Part shown: piece after piece, positions 33,774 through 42,662 of the stretch | Layout of the letters: every line of letters starts with the position of its first letter | How positions within the stretch are numbered: position 1 is the first letter of the stretch | The notes under the pieces: model-generated | Told to the model about the DNA's origin: nothing | Seen by the model: the letters and a program-made list of their open reading frames with translations, nothing else | The model's database searches: none | Source of the DNA: Streptomyces sclerotialus | GTDB taxonomy: Bacteria; Actinomycetota; Actinomycetes; Streptomycetales; Streptomycetaceae | Direction: 5' to 3' | Length of the DNA: 64,000 nucleotides | Assembly: GCF_040907265.1 (NCBI RefSeq) | Contig: NZ_JBFOHP010000002.1 | Span: forward strand, 4,154,001 to 4,218,000 | Made by a program: the position numbers and the translations under genes

Positions 33774-35711
33774 TTGGAGTTCTCCCTGCTCGGCCCGGTC
33801 GCCGTCACCACCGCGTCGGGCGAACTCGCCCTGGGGCCCGCGAAACGGCGCAGCGTGCTCGCGCTGCTCCTCCTGCGGCCCAACACCACCGTCCCGCTGG
33901 AGCAGTTGATCGACTCCCTGTGGGAGGACGAGCCGCCCGAACATGCCCGCACGGTCGTGCAGGGCCATGTCTCGCGGCTGCGCGCCACGCTCGCCGAGGG
34001 CGGTGCCGAGGCGTACGGCGTGGAGCTGGCCACGCACGGCTCGGCGTACCTGCTGCGGCTGCCCGAGGAGCTGATCGACGCGCACCGGTTCGGTGAACTG
34101 GTCTCGCTGGCCCGGCCCGAGGCGGCCCCCGCCGACGCCGTGCCGCTGCTGCGCGAGGCGCTGGGCCTGTGGCGCGGCCCCGCGCTGACCGGCACGGTCA
34201 CCAGTCCGCCGTTCGCCGCCGCCACGCACGCACTGGACGAGCGGCGGCTGACGGCGGTGGAGTCCCTGGCCCGCGCCCACAGCGCGCTGGGCGAGCACGA
34301 GCAGGCCGCTTCGGTGCTCTACACCGCCGCCGTGCAGCATCCGCTGCGGGAGGGGCTGGTCGCCGCCCTGATGCGGGCGCTGTTCCGTACGGGACGCCAG
34401 TCGGATGCGCTGGACTGGTACCACCGCACCCGGCGGCTGCTGAGCGAGGAGCTGGGCGTCGACCCCGGCGCACGGCTGCGGGGTGCCTATGAGGAGATCC
34501 TGCGGGCCGAGGAAGCGGTGCCGGCCGCCGGGGCCGAACCGGCGGCCGGCGGGGTCGCCGACGAGGCCCGGGTGCCCGAGCAGCGGGGCAGGGAGACGGC
34601 CGGGCGGCCGGACGCGGCGGTTTCACGTGAAACCGGCGGGGCGGAGCCCGGCGCGGACGGCGGCGCGGGAGGCCCGGTCTCAGGGCCGCCACGACTGCTG
34701 CCCCGGCCGCCGGCCCGCTTCCTCGGCCGGGAAGCCGCGCTGGGGCAGCTCACCGCGGCGATCACCGAGGACGCCGCTGCCGGCGGTGACAGCCCGCTCG
34801 CGGTGGTGACCGGGCCTGCCGGGGTCGGCAAGACCGCGTGTGCCGTGCAGTGGGCGCACCAGCACGCCGCCGACTTCCCCGACGGGCAGCTCTTCGCCGA
34901 CCTGCGGGGCTTCGGCGAGGGCGACGCGATGGAACCGGCCACCGTGCTGCGGTTCTTCCTGACCGCACTGGGCACGCCGGAGCACGCCGTGCCGTCCTCC
35001 GCGACGGCCGCGTCCGCGCTCTTCCGCTCGCTGGTCGCGGACCGCAGGCTGCTGGTCGTCCTGGACAACGCGCGCAGCTCGGCGCAGGTGCGGCCGCTGC
35101 TGCCGGGCGGGCCCGGCTGCGCCACCGTCGTCACCAGCCGCAGCAGGCTGGACGGCCTGGTGGCCACCGACTGCGCCCGGCCGGTGGGGTTGCAGGTGTT
35201 CGGCGTGGCGGAGGGCGTGGCGCTGCTGGGCGCGATGCTCGGCGCCGAGCGGGTGGACGAGGATCCGGAAGCCGCCCGTGAGCTGGTCGAGCTGTGCGAC
35301 GGGCTGCCGCTGGCGCTGCGCGCGGCGGTCGCCCAGCTGACCGCGCGGCCCCGCTGGCGGCTGGCGCGGCTGGCGGCCGCGCTGCGCGACGAGCGGCGAC
35401 GGCTGGCCCTGCTGTCGGCGGAGGACACCGGCATCGCCTCGGCGCTGCGGATGTCCGTGGCCCGCTTGTCGGCGGACGACGCGCGACTGCTGAGCGCCCT
35501 GGCGACCAGCACGGACGGGCAGTTGAACGCTTCGGCGGCGGCCGCGCTGGCCGGGTCGGACCTGGAGCGGACGCAGGACGGACTGGAGCGGCTCGCCGAG
35601 ATGCACCTGGTCGACGAGGCGGCCACGGACGTCTACACGATCAGCACGCTGACCCAGCTGTTCGCGCGGGGCGGGGCCGGTGAGACGGACGGGACGGAGA
35701 ATCACGGCTGA
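33774..35711 (+). CDS. AfsR/SARP-like regulator: OmpR-type DNA-binding, BTAD and NB-ARC domains
   Basis: A 645-residue regulator read from a TTG one base after the M18 stop. Residues about 1-90 form a winged-helix DNA-binding domain (MEFSLLGPVAVTTASGELAL), and residues about 95-240 a bacterial transcriptional activation domain (DAHRFGELVSLARPEAAP; LGVDPGARLRGAYEEILRAE). A disordered linker containing parS-encoded VSRET (near residue 283) precedes an NB-ARC ATPase with P-loop GPAGVGKT near residue 345. Unlike AfsR (about 990 residues) there is no C-terminal TPR array, so sensing must differ. ATP-dependent activation is inferred; targets are unknown. Confidence 0.88.
   Translation: MEFSLLGPVAVTTASGELALGPAKRRSVLALLLLRPNTTVPLEQLIDSLWEDEPPEHARTVVQGHVSRLRATLAEGGAEAYGVELATHGSAYLLRLPEELIDAHRFGELVSLARPEAAPADAVPLLREALGLWRGPALTGTVTSPPFAAATHALDERRLTAVESLARAHSALGEHEQAASVLYTAAVQHPLREGLVAALMRALFRTGRQSDALDWYHRTRRLLSEELGVDPGARLRGAYEEILRAEEAVPAAGAEPAAGGVADEARVPEQRGRETAGRPDAAVSRETGGAEPGADGGAGGPVSGPPRLLPRPPARFLGREAALGQLTAAITEDAAAGGDSPLAVVTGPAGVGKTACAVQWAHQHAADFPDGQLFADLRGFGEGDAMEPATVLRFFLTALGTPEHAVPSSATAASALFRSLVADRRLLVVLDNARSSAQVRPLLPGGPGCATVVTSRSRLDGLVATDCARPVGLQVFGVAEGVALLGAMLGAERVDEDPEAARELVELCDGLPLALRAAVAQLTARPRWRLARLAAALRDERRRLALLSAEDTGIASALRMSVARLSADDARLLSALATSTDGQLNASAAAALAGSDLERTQDGLERLAEMHLVDEAATDVYTISTLTQLFARGGAGETDGTENHG
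34620..34633. other. parS: parS site (perfect), inside the AfsR-like gene
   Basis: GTTTCACGTGAAAC lies in the coding sequence between the BTAD and NB-ARC domains, where it is read as VSRET in a disordered linker. Confidence 0.9.
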
Positions 35712-35814
35712 GCCACCACAACTCTCGTCGGACGCGGCCTGATTGACGCCCTTCCGGCCGGGTACCCGGAGCGCGACCTGCCCGGAACCGCCGATCGAGA
35801 GGGAGGCGCACATC

Positions 35815-36042
35815 ATGGGCATCGGCTGGTGCATCGGTCTGCTCGCTGTCGGAGGGATCCTGACCTTCGCGGTGGACTGGCAGATGGCCGGGGTCAACCT
35901 CGATCTCGTGGGCCTGATTCTGATGGCGGTCGGCATCATCGGTATTGCCGCGTACGTCAGCATCTTCAAGCGGCGTCGCATGCAGCCGCCGCCGCCCGCA
36001 GCTCCGGTGATCGAGGAGACCCACCGGCACGGATACGAGTGA
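35815..36042 (+). CDS. DUF6458-like small membrane protein
   Basis: A 75-residue protein with two membrane helices (GWCIGLLAVGGILTFAVDW and LDLVGLILMAVGIIGIAAYV) and a basic, Pro-rich tail (KRRRMQPPPPAAPVIEE). This small family is widespread in actinobacteria and of unknown function. The ATG at 35815 has GGGAGG upstream. It stands alone, 103 bp after the AfsR-like gene, and is followed by a strong hairpin. Confidence 0.8.
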   Translation: MGIGWCIGLLAVGGILTFAVDWQMAGVNLDLVGLILMAVGIIGIAAYVSIFKRRRMQPPPPAAPVIEETHRHGYE

Positions 36043-36099
36043 CGGACCCGCGGCCATGTGACCTCATGTGAGACCCGGACGACATACGGACTTGCCTGA

Positions 36100-36132
36100 A
36101 GGGGCGCCCGCGCAACCCGCGCGGGCGCCCCT
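36100..36132. terminator. Terminator after the DUF6458-like gene
   Basis: A 14-bp perfect stem (36100-36113 with 36119-36132) and a 5-nt loop AACCC, followed by CTTGCG. Confidence 0.8.
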
Positions 36133-36247
36133 CTTGCGTGCGCGGAGGCCCGCAGCCCTGCGGGCGCTGAAGCACCGTCCCCGCGCGTGCGTCCCGTCAT
36201 GTCCCGGCTCCGCCCGCCGGGCGTCCCGCGCTCGGCAGCCTCCCTCT

Positions 36248-36291
36248 GACGTCCCAGCAGGTCAGTGGCGTTCCCGGGACGTCCCGGCAGG
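36248..36291. promoter_or_regulatory. Spaced direct repeats GACGTCCCrGCAGG upstream of the lipoprotein gene
   Basis: Copies at 36248-36261 and 36278-36291 differ in one base and start 30 bp apart, roughly three helical turns. The second contains half of the palindrome 36274-36287. A third related GATGTCCC lies at 36295. The location 140-180 bp before the ATG suits an activator or repressor site. Confidence 0.4.
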
Positions 36292-36428
36292 CGGGATGTC
36301 CCACGGGACGCGGCAGCCCCGGAAACCCCCTGTTCCCCGGCTGATGATGATTCCCGTCGCCGAGGCCGACAGGGCACCGCACCGAACAGCGCGGCGCTCA
36401 GCAGCCTCACGAACGAGGGGAAATCGTC

Positions 36429-37376
36429 ATGTCGCAGACCACACACGCCGCATTCGGCGCCCGCACGCTGCGCCGCCTCCTGCCCGCGGTCGCCGCGGCG
36501 GGCATCGGCATCGCCGGTGTCACGGGGTGCTCGGGCGGGACGGCCGAGGCCGACACCGGCACCAAGGCCGCCGCGCAGACCACCGTCACCGCACGGGACG
36601 CCAAGGCCGACCTGAAGACGCAGGCGGGCGGCGCCGCCGCCCTCAAGAAGACGGCGGCCGGCAGCACCTTCCCGACCTGGGGCACGCGCTGGGTGGTGCA
36701 CGCCTCGCCGGACGTCGACTCGCCGTCCGTCGGAATGATCAACAAGGACGCCGCCGGCCAGGACAAGATCACCGCGGACTACCAGGTCAACACCGGCAGG
36801 AAGGTCTGCGAGGGCAGCTCCTGCTCGACCTACATGGCGCACATCACCGGCCCGGTGACCGGCTTCCTCAGCGTGATCGCGGTCGACATCCCGCAGGACA
36901 AGCTGCCCGGCGTACCGGAGCAGGGCGGCCAGAACCCGCCCCCGCCGGCCCCCGGCGGCACCCGCGGCGAGGCGCTGCAGCGCGCGGCCACCTGGCTGAC
37001 CGCCAACAACGGTGCGCAGGTGCCCTACAGCCAGGCGAAGAACTGGAAGGACGGCTACCGCCAGGACTGCTCCGGCTACGTCTCCATGGCGCTGGGCCTG
37101 GGCGCGCCCGGCACCAACACCGTGGGGCTCACCAGCTCCAGGATCACCCGGCCGATCTCCGTCAACGAGCTGAAGCCCGGTGACCTGCTCATCGACGCCG
37201 CGGGCGACAGCAACACCCGGCACGTCGTGATGTTCGAGAAGTGGGACAACGCGGCCCACACCTCCTACACCGCGTACGAGCAGCGCGGCGGCCACGGCAC
37301 CGACCACCGGTCCCTCACCTACGGGCTCAACGGCGGTGAGTTCAAGCCCTACCGCCCCGTGAAGTTCACGGACTGA
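36429..37376 (+). CDS. Secreted lipoprotein with NlpC/P60-like domain
   Basis: A 315-residue exported protein. The signal peptide ends in the lipobox VTGC, so a lipid-anchored form is expected. A central SH3-like region (residues about 75-160, TRWVVHASPDVDSPSVG) and a Pro-rich linker precede a C-terminal papain-like domain. Its probable catalytic cysteine is in RQDCSGYVSMALGLG and a histidine in TRHVVMFEKW. NlpC/P60 enzymes cut peptidoglycan stem peptides or related amide bonds. The ATG at 36429 has GAGGGG upstream. A 16-bp-stem terminator follows. Confidence 0.85.
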   Translation: MSQTTHAAFGARTLRRLLPAVAAAGIGIAGVTGCSGGTAEADTGTKAAAQTTVTARDAKADLKTQAGGAAALKKTAAGSTFPTWGTRWVVHASPDVDSPSVGMINKDAAGQDKITADYQVNTGRKVCEGSSCSTYMAHITGPVTGFLSVIAVDIPQDKLPGVPEQGGQNPPPPAPGGTRGEALQRAATWLTANNGAQVPYSQAKNWKDGYRQDCSGYVSMALGLGAPGTNTVGLTSSRITRPISVNELKPGDLLIDAAGDSNTRHVVMFEKWDNAAHTSYTAYEQRGGHGTDHRSLTYGLNGGEFKPYRPVKFTD

Positions 37377-37401
37377 TCCGGGCAGTTTCCGGATTCCGTC
37401 A

Positions 37402-37442
37402 CGAGAGGCACTTCCGCCACAGGGGAGCGGAAGTGCCTCTCG
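37402..37442. terminator. Terminator of the NlpC/P60-like gene
   Basis: A 16-bp perfect stem (37402-37417 with 37427-37442) and a 9-nt loop, 26 bp after the stop. Confidence 0.85.
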
Positions 37443-37467
37443 CGGTGCGTGCCACGGCTGTGCTGAA

Positions 37468-38325
37468 ATGCCGTCCGTGCATGGGAAACCGAACCGCGCC
37501 ACCCACCCTCGCCGTAAGCCGCTCGCCCCCTTGCCCGACCAACTCGACGGACCCGTACGCGACTTCGTGTCCGGGCTGCGTCACATGCACCGCGAACTGG
37601 GCCTGAGCCTGAAGGACCTGGAAGCCCGGCTGCCCGCCAGCAGATCGTCCCTCTCCCGCTACCTCCGGGGGCAGAGCCTGCCTGACGAACGGCTGCTGGT
37701 GCAGTGGTGCAAGCTCTCCTTCACCGGCGAGGACCGGCTGCCGGAGCTGGTGCGGCTCCTGCACCTCGCCAACGAAGCCGCCGCTGCCGGCGAATCGACG
37801 CCACCCGGCCCGTCGGAGGGCAAGGGGCCGCCCGTACCGGCGCAGCGCCCGCCGACGGACGACCCGGCACCGAAGCCCGCGCACCGGCGGAAGCTGGTCC
37901 TGGCGGGTGCGGCCACGGCCGCGGTCATCGCGGCGGCCACGGTCCTCGTCGTGGTCCTGAACGGCAACGGCGCTCCGTCCGACGGAGTTTCACGTGAAAC
38001 ACCGGCCGCCAAGGACACCGAGCGGATCACCGTCCACAACGTCGACAAGGACTGCCGGTCCAAGCACACCCGCGAGTGCTCCATGGGCCTGGCCATGGAC
38101 CCGTACCTGGCCTACCGTCCGTCCAACATCGGCGGCCGGGTATGGCACGGCGAACAGCTGACCGCCGAGTGCCGCATCGCCAACGGCGTCACCGTCACCG
38201 ACGAGGTCGGCGGCCACAGCAGCATCTGGTTCCGGGTCCGGCAGGACGGCAAGGAGCTGTGGATGCCCGGCATCCGGATCGACCCCGGTGAGCTGCAGTA
38301 CTCGACGCTCGACAACTGCGAGTGA
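37468..38325 (+). CDS. Membrane-anchored helix-turn-helix protein
   Basis: A 285-residue protein with three parts. An N-terminal XRE-like HTH domain (residues about 28-95; LGLSLKDLEARLPASRSSL and RYLRGQSLP) is followed by a Pro-rich linker and one membrane helix (about 143-167, LVLAGAATAAVIAAATVLVV). An outward domain of about 110 residues has paired cysteines (DKDCRSKHTRECS, TLDNCE). This layout is common in streptomycetes and suggests a transmembrane regulator, though DNA binding is unproven. A parS site lies just after the membrane segment. The ATG at 37468 lacks a clear ribosome-binding site; GTG at 37477 is an alternative. Confidence 0.8.
   Translation: MPSVHGKPNRATHPRRKPLAPLPDQLDGPVRDFVSGLRHMHRELGLSLKDLEARLPASRSSLSRYLRGQSLPDERLLVQWCKLSFTGEDRLPELVRLLHLANEAAAAGESTPPGPSEGKGPPVPAQRPPTDDPAPKPAHRRKLVLAGAATAAVIAAATVLVVVLNGNGAPSDGVSRETPAAKDTERITVHNVDKDCRSKHTRECSMGLAMDPYLAYRPSNIGGRVWHGEQLTAECRIANGVTVTDEVGGHSSIWFRVRQDGKELWMPGIRIDPGELQYSTLDNCE
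37987..38000. other. parS: parS site (perfect), inside the membrane HTH gene
   Basis: GTTTCACGTGAAAC is read as VSRET in the short linker immediately outside the membrane helix. Confidence 0.9.
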
Positions 38326-38346
38326 CCGGGGTCATCCGCCACCGGC

Positions 38347-40158
38347 TCACGCCTCGCTGTCCAGCCCCGCCAGGACCAGGCCCAGCCGGGCCGTCCCGTC
38401 GGCGGTGACCGTCACCGGCACGCCCCAGTCCTGCTGGTGCACATGGCAGGCCGGGTACTCGATGTCCGGGGCGTCGTCGCAGGACGCGGCCATCGCCGAG
38501 ACGTGCAGCACCCCCTCGGTCACCCCGTCCGCCAGGACCAGGTCGCGGCTGAGGTCCGTACCGGCGCCCTCCCCCTCGGCCAGCAGCTCCGCCGGGGTCG
38601 AGCTGACCAGCAGCCGGGTGGACGGGCCGTAGCGGGTGTCCAGCTTCTGGCCGGCCGGCGCCTGGAAGACCACGTCCAGCCGGAGCCGGCCCGGGGCCAC
38701 CTCGGTGGCGGCGCGCTGGGTGCGGTGCGCGACCGACTCGACCCGTACCGCCTCCTCGGGCAGCCGCAGCCGGGTCAGCCGGTGCCGGGCCGACTCCACG
38801 ACCACGATGTCGTCGCCGACGAGCACCGCGTCCGACGGCTCCCGCAGGTCGGTGGCGAGCGTGGTCACCTCGCCGGTGGCGGGGTCGAAGCGGCGCAGCG
38901 CGTGGTTGTAGGTGTCGGCGACCGCGACCGAGCCGTCCGGCAGCGCGGTCACGCCGAGCGGGTGCTGGAGCAGCGCCTGGTCAGCGGCGCCGTCGCGGTG
39001 CCCGAAGTCGAAGAGGCCGGTGCCCACGGCCGTGTGCACCACGCCCTCGCGGTCGATCCAGCGGACCGCGCTGGTCTCGGAGTCGGCGATCCACAGCCGG
39101 TCCTCGGTGGCTGCCAGGCCCGAGGGCTGCGCGAACCAGGCCTCGGCGGCCGGCCCGTCCACCAGGCCCTCGTTGGTCGTGCCCACTGCGGCCCGTACGG
39201 TCGCGGACTCCGGGTCGTACGTCCACAGCTGGTGCACGCCGGCCATGGCGATCCACACCAGGCCGTCGAAGTACGCCACGTCCCACGGCGAGGAGAGGTC
39301 CACCTCGCGGGCCGGGCCCTCGGTGGGCGAGCCCTGCCACCACTGCTTGCCGGTGCCGGCGACGGTGGCGACCTCGCCGGTGGCGGGGTCGAACGTCCGG
39401 AGCGCGTGGTTGACGGTGTCGGCGACGATCACCGTGCCGTCGGGCAGCAGCGCGAGGCCCTGCGGCTCGCTGAAGGCGGCCTGCCCGGCCGGGCCGTCCG
39501 TGAGGCCGCGCTCACCGGTGCCGATCCTGCGGAGCACGCTCTCGCCGTCCGCGTCCAGCTCCACCAGCTGGTGCCGGGTGGTGTCGGAGACCAGGAAGGA
39601 CCCGCCGGGCAGCTGGAGCGCCTTGCCGGGGAAGCGGAGGTCGGTGGCGACCGGCTCGGGCGGTACGTACGGGCCGTCGCCGCGGCGCAGCGTGCCCTTG
39701 GCCTCGTGCTCGGCCTCCAGCTCCTCGACCAGCTTCTCGATGGCGTGGGCGTGGCCCTCACCGGCGTGCTGGGCGACGACGTAGCCCTCGGGGTCGATGA
39801 CGACCAGCGTCGGCCAGGCGCGGACGGCGTACTGCTTCCACGTGGCCAGCTCGGGGTCGTCCAGCACGGGGTGCTCGACCTCGTACCGCTCGACCGCGTC
39901 GACGACCGCCTGGTGCTCCGCCTCGTGCACGAACTTCGGGGAGTGCACGCCGATGATCACGACGGTGTCCCGGTGCCGCTCCTCCAGCTCCCGCAGCTCG
40001 TCCAGGACGTGCAGACAGTTCACACAGCAGAACGTCCAGAAATCCAGGACGACGATGCGTCCTCGCAGGTCGGAGAGGGTCAGGGTCTTGTCGCCGGTGT
40101 TCAGCCAGCCGCCCTTGCCGACCAGCTCGGGGGCGCGGACGCGTGCACGTGAAGCCAT
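38347..40158 (-). CDS. NHL-repeat thioredoxin-fold protein (NHLRC2-like)
   Basis: A roughly 603-residue protein. Residues about 1-140 form a TlpA/thioredoxin domain with the motif FWTFCCVNCLHVLDEL (CVNC active site). An NHL beta-propeller follows (repeats such as PQGLALLPDGTVIVADTVNH, PSGLAATEDRLWIADSE, PLGVTALPDGSVAVADTYNH), then a C-terminal beta domain. The same architecture, including a CCxNC active site, is found in animal NHLRC2. No signal peptide is apparent, so a cytoplasmic thiol-redox role is inferred. Starts at ATG 40158 or GTG 40176 are both possible; no convincing ribosome-binding site decides. It is divergent from the LURP-one gene. Confidence 0.88.
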   Translation of the reverse strand: MASRARVRAPELVGKGGWLNTGDKTLTLSDLRGRIVVLDFWTFCCVNCLHVLDELRELEERHRDTVVIIGVHSPKFVHEAEHQAVVDAVERYEVEHPVLDDPELATWKQYAVRAWPTLVVIDPEGYVVAQHAGEGHAHAIEKLVEELEAEHEAKGTLRRGDGPYVPPEPVATDLRFPGKALQLPGGSFLVSDTTRHQLVELDADGESVLRRIGTGERGLTDGPAGQAAFSEPQGLALLPDGTVIVADTVNHALRTFDPATGEVATVAGTGKQWWQGSPTEGPAREVDLSSPWDVAYFDGLVWIAMAGVHQLWTYDPESATVRAAVGTTNEGLVDGPAAEAWFAQPSGLAATEDRLWIADSETSAVRWIDREGVVHTAVGTGLFDFGHRDGAADQALLQHPLGVTALPDGSVAVADTYNHALRRFDPATGEVTTLATDLREPSDAVLVGDDIVVVESARHRLTRLRLPEEAVRVESVAHRTQRAATEVAPGRLRLDVVFQAPAGQKLDTRYGPSTRLLVSSTPAELLAEGEGAGTDLSRDLVLADGVTEGVLHVSAMAASCDDAPDIEYPACHVHQQDWGVPVTVTADGTARLGLVLAGLDSEA

Positions 40159-40221
40159 GTGCACATTCAACGTCACGTCCCCCGGTGCGCATTCCGCCGG
40201 GGTTCGGGGAACACGTTCAGC

Positions 40222-40713
40222 ATGAGATACCTGGTACGCGACCGGATCTTCGGCATCGGCGAGGACTACTGGATCGAGGACGAGACGGGGCGCAACGTCT
40301 ACCTCGTCGACGGCAAGGCGCTCCGGATGCGGGAGACCTTCGAGATCAAGGACCGGGAGGGCCGGGTCCTGATCACGTTGCGCAAGAAGGTGCTCAGCCT
40401 GCGTGACACGATGGCGATCGAGCGCGACGACCAGGTGATCGCGACCATCCGCCGGAAGCGGCTGTCACTGCTGCGCAACCACTACCGCGTGGAGCTGGTG
40501 GACGGCACGGAGCTGGACGTCAGCGGCAAGATCCTGGACCGGGAGTTCGCGGTCGAGTACGACGGCGAGCTGCTGGCGGAGATCTCCCGGCGCCGGCTGA
40601 CCGTACGGGACACCTACGCGGTCAACGTCCTGCGGGAGGACGCCGACGCGGCGCTGCTGATCGCGATCGCGGTCTGCGTGATCCGGCTGGCGGAGCGGGA
40701 GCGCGAGGACTGA
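40222..40713 (+). CDS. LURP-one-related (LOR) family protein
   Basis: A 163-residue LOR/tubby-like barrel protein beginning [20 protein letters not shown]. It shows the repeating pattern of short strands with RGxV-like turns ([20 protein letters not shown] and [16 protein letters not shown]) and a hydrophobic C-terminal helix ([17 protein letters not shown]). Relatives include plant LURP1 and animal phospholipid scramblases. The role in actinobacteria is unknown; membrane-lipid or nucleotide binding has been suggested for the fold. The ATG at 40222 is 64 bp from the divergent start. Confidence 0.85.
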   Translation: MRYLVRDRIFGIGEDYWIEDETGRNVYLVDGKALRMRETFEIKDREGRVLITLRKKVLSLRDTMAIERDDQVIATIRRKRLSLLRNHYRVELVDGTELDVSGKILDREFAVEYDGELLAEISRRRLTVRDTYAVNVLREDADAALLIAIAVCVIRLAERERED

Positions 40714-40728
40714 GCACAGCGGCTGAGC

Positions 40729-40778
40729 ACGGGGCCCCGGGCCGCGCCCGGCGCGCGCCTTCCCCGGGCAGGCCCCGT
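40729..40778. terminator. Putative terminator between LURP-one and nitrilase genes
   Basis: ACGGGGCC (40729-40736) pairs with GGCCCCGT (40771-40778), with further inner CCGGG pairing, in the gap between convergent genes. Confidence 0.5.
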
Positions 40779-40781
40779 CCC

Positions 40782-41570
40782 TCACGGCTTCGGCAGCCCC
40801 AGTACCCGGTCCCGCAGCACGGGGAAGACGTGCCGGGTCTTCCCGACCAGCTCCGGGTCCAGCTCCGCGCTGATGATCTCTTCGCCGGGGCCCGCCTCGG
40901 CGAGCACCTCGCCCCACGGGTCGACGATCACGCTGTGCCCGGCCTGCTCGACCCCGGCGTGGGTGCCGCCCGTACCGCAGGCGAGCACGTACGTCTGGTT
41001 CTCCACCGCGCGGGCGCGGGCCAGCAGCGACCAGTGCGAGCGGCGCCGCTCCGGCCAGCCGGCCGGGATCACCAGGGTCTGCGCCCCGGCGTCCACCAGC
41101 TGCCGGAAGAGCTCGGGGAACCGCAGGTCGTAGCAGGTGGCCAGGCCGAGCGTGGTGTCCGGCAGCGCAACCGTGACCGGGTCCGTGCCGGCGCCCAGCA
41201 GCGTCGCTTCGCCCTTGTCGAAGCCGAAGCGGTGGATCTTGCGGTAGTGGGCGGCCCGCTCGCCGTCGGGGGAGTAGACCAGCGAGGTGTTGTAGAGGGT
41301 GCCGTCCGTGGCGCGCTCGATGACGGACCCGGCGTGCAGCCAGACACCCGCCTCCCGCGCCGCCGCCGACATCGCCTGGTGGGTCGGGCCGTCCAGGGTC
41401 TCCGCCGCCTCCTCGAACGCGTCGAACGCGAAGGCGCCCACCGGCCACAGCTCGGGCAGGACGACGAGATCCGCATCCGCCTGGGAGCGCACGAGCGAAC
41501 CCACGCGCTCGCGGCGGGAATTGACCGATTCCTTCTGGTCCACACCGACTTGGATCAGTGAAGCGCGCAC
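40782..41570 (-). CDS. Carbon-nitrogen hydrolase (nitrilase superfamily amidase)
   Basis: A 262-residue amidase of the Nit2/omega-amidase branch. The catalytic triad is visible as Glu in [10 protein letters not shown], Lys in [11 protein letters not shown] and Cys in [14 protein letters not shown]. Likely substrates are small omega-amides such as alpha-ketoglutaramate, or a deaminated metabolite repair role; this is inferred from family. The start is the GTG at 41570 ([12 protein letters not shown]). It is divergent from the maleylpyruvate isomerase-like gene, 144 bp away. Confidence 0.9.
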   Translation of the reverse strand: MRASLIQVGVDQKESVNSRRERVGSLVRSQADADLVVLPELWPVGAFAFDAFEEAAETLDGPTHQAMSAAAREAGVWLHAGSVIERATDGTLYNTSLVYSPDGERAAHYRKIHRFGFDKGEATLLGAGTDPVTVALPDTTLGLATCYDLRFPELFRQLVDAGAQTLVIPAGWPERRRSHWSLLARARAVENQTYVLACGTGGTHAGVEQAGHSVIVDPWGEVLAEAGPGEEIISAELDPELVGKTRHVFPVLRDRVLGLPKP

Positions 41571-41714
41571 AGTACCACCGCCTGGTCTTCCGAGCCCGGT
41601 CCGCCGTCAAAAAATGCCTACGATGGTCACCCGAAAGCACTGCCGGGGTGCCCGTGCGCAGCGTAACTTAACTGCACAGACAGCAGCCCGCGTACGAACC
41701 GTCCGAGGGGTCCC

Positions 41715-42539
41715 GTGACCGTCCACCCAGTCCTTCAGCCCTCCATCGACGCCTGGACGCACTCCATCGAAGCAATATCCGAGCTGGTGACGCCGCTCGT
41801 GGAAGGGGAGTGGAATCGCGCCACCGAATGCCCCGGCTGGTCGGTGCGGGACGTCGTGTCCCACCTCATCGGCCTGGACTGCGAGGCGCTGGGCGATCCC
41901 CGCCCCATCCACTCCCTGCCGCGCGATCTCTACCACGTACGCAGCGAGTTCGCGCGGTACATGGAGATGCAGGTCGACGTCCGCCGGCACCACACGGGCC
42001 CCGAGATGACGGCCGAGCTGGAGTACACGATCATCCGACGGTCCCGGCAGCTGCGTAACGAGACGCGCGAGCCGGACACCGTCGTCCGCGGCCCGCAGGG
42101 CAAGGAGCAGACGCTCGAACACGCGCTGAAGGTCAGGGCCTTCGACACCTGGGTGCACGAGCAGGACATCCGCCGGGCGCTCGGACAGCCCGGCAACCTC
42201 GACTCCCCCGGCGCCCACGTCACCCGCGACTTCCTCATCCCCGCGCTCGCCAAGGTCGTCGCCGAGGGCGCGGGCGCCCCGGCCGGCTCGGCCGTGGTGG
42301 TCGACGTGTCCGGCCCGGTGGAGTTCATGCGGACGGTACGGGTCGACGCCGAGGGCAACGGATCGGTCGACGGCAGCGTCTCGCTGGGCCCCGCCGCGAC
42401 GCTCACGACCGACTGGGAGACCTATGTCCGGCTGGCCTGCGGGCGGGTCCGGCCCGCCGCCGTCGCCGGTCAGATCAAGATCGAGGGCGACCAGGAGCTG
42501 GCCGGCGCGGTCCTGGACCACTTCGCGGTGACGCCGTAG
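41715..42539 (+). CDS. Maleylpyruvate isomerase-family mycothiol-dependent enzyme
   Basis: A 274-residue protein of the MDMPI/DinB-like superfamily. The N-terminal helical bundle has the metal-binding histidine in ECPGWSVRDVVSHLIGLD and a second in TWVHEQDIRRAL; a C-terminal SCP2-like alpha/beta domain follows. Family members use mycothiol as cofactor for isomerisation or S-transfer; many have unknown substrates. The GTG at 41715 follows a GAGGGG-like stretch. It is a single-gene unit closed by a strong dyad. Confidence 0.88.
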   Translation: MTVHPVLQPSIDAWTHSIEAISELVTPLVEGEWNRATECPGWSVRDVVSHLIGLDCEALGDPRPIHSLPRDLYHVRSEFARYMEMQVDVRRHHTGPEMTAELEYTIIRRSRQLRNETREPDTVVRGPQGKEQTLEHALKVRAFDTWVHEQDIRRALGQPGNLDSPGAHVTRDFLIPALAKVVAEGAGAPAGSAVVVDVSGPVEFMRTVRVDAEGNGSVDGSVSLGPAATLTTDWETYVRLACGRVRPAAVAGQIKIEGDQELAGAVLDHFAVTP

Positions 42540-42583
42540 GGCGTACCGCCGCACGGGCGCCGCGGGACGCCTCGGAAGCGGGC

Positions 42584-42615
42584 GGGCCCGCCGCCGTGGT
42601 CACGGCGGCGGGCCC
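42584..42615. terminator. Bidirectional terminator between the isomerase-like and MFS genes
   Basis: Arms 42584-42598 and 42601-42615 are perfectly complementary (15 bp) with only two bases between, midway between two convergent stops. Confidence 0.8.
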
Positions 42616-42662
42616 TCGTACGTACCCGGGAAGCGCACGCCGCGCGGGCACGCGCCGGACGG

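Larger units (their letters stand above)
36043..36428. other. Intergenic region (386 bp) before the NlpC/P60-like gene
   Basis: It holds a terminator (36100-36132), two GACGTCCCrGCAGG direct repeats 30 bp apart (36248 and 36278) and a perfect palindrome CCGGGACGTCCCGG (36274-36287). I looked for a c-di-AMP (ydaO) riboswitch, which often precedes such genes, and could not recognise one. Confidence 0.5.

Noticed and set aside
36133..36428. c-di-AMP (ydaO) riboswitch before the NlpC/P60-like gene
   Set aside because: Such riboswitches are known before wall-hydrolase genes in actinobacteria, but I could not align the conserved core here.
40145..40158. Another parS site around the GCACGTGAAG sequence
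   Set aside because: It shares CACGTGAA but differs from the 14-bp consensus at about four positions.
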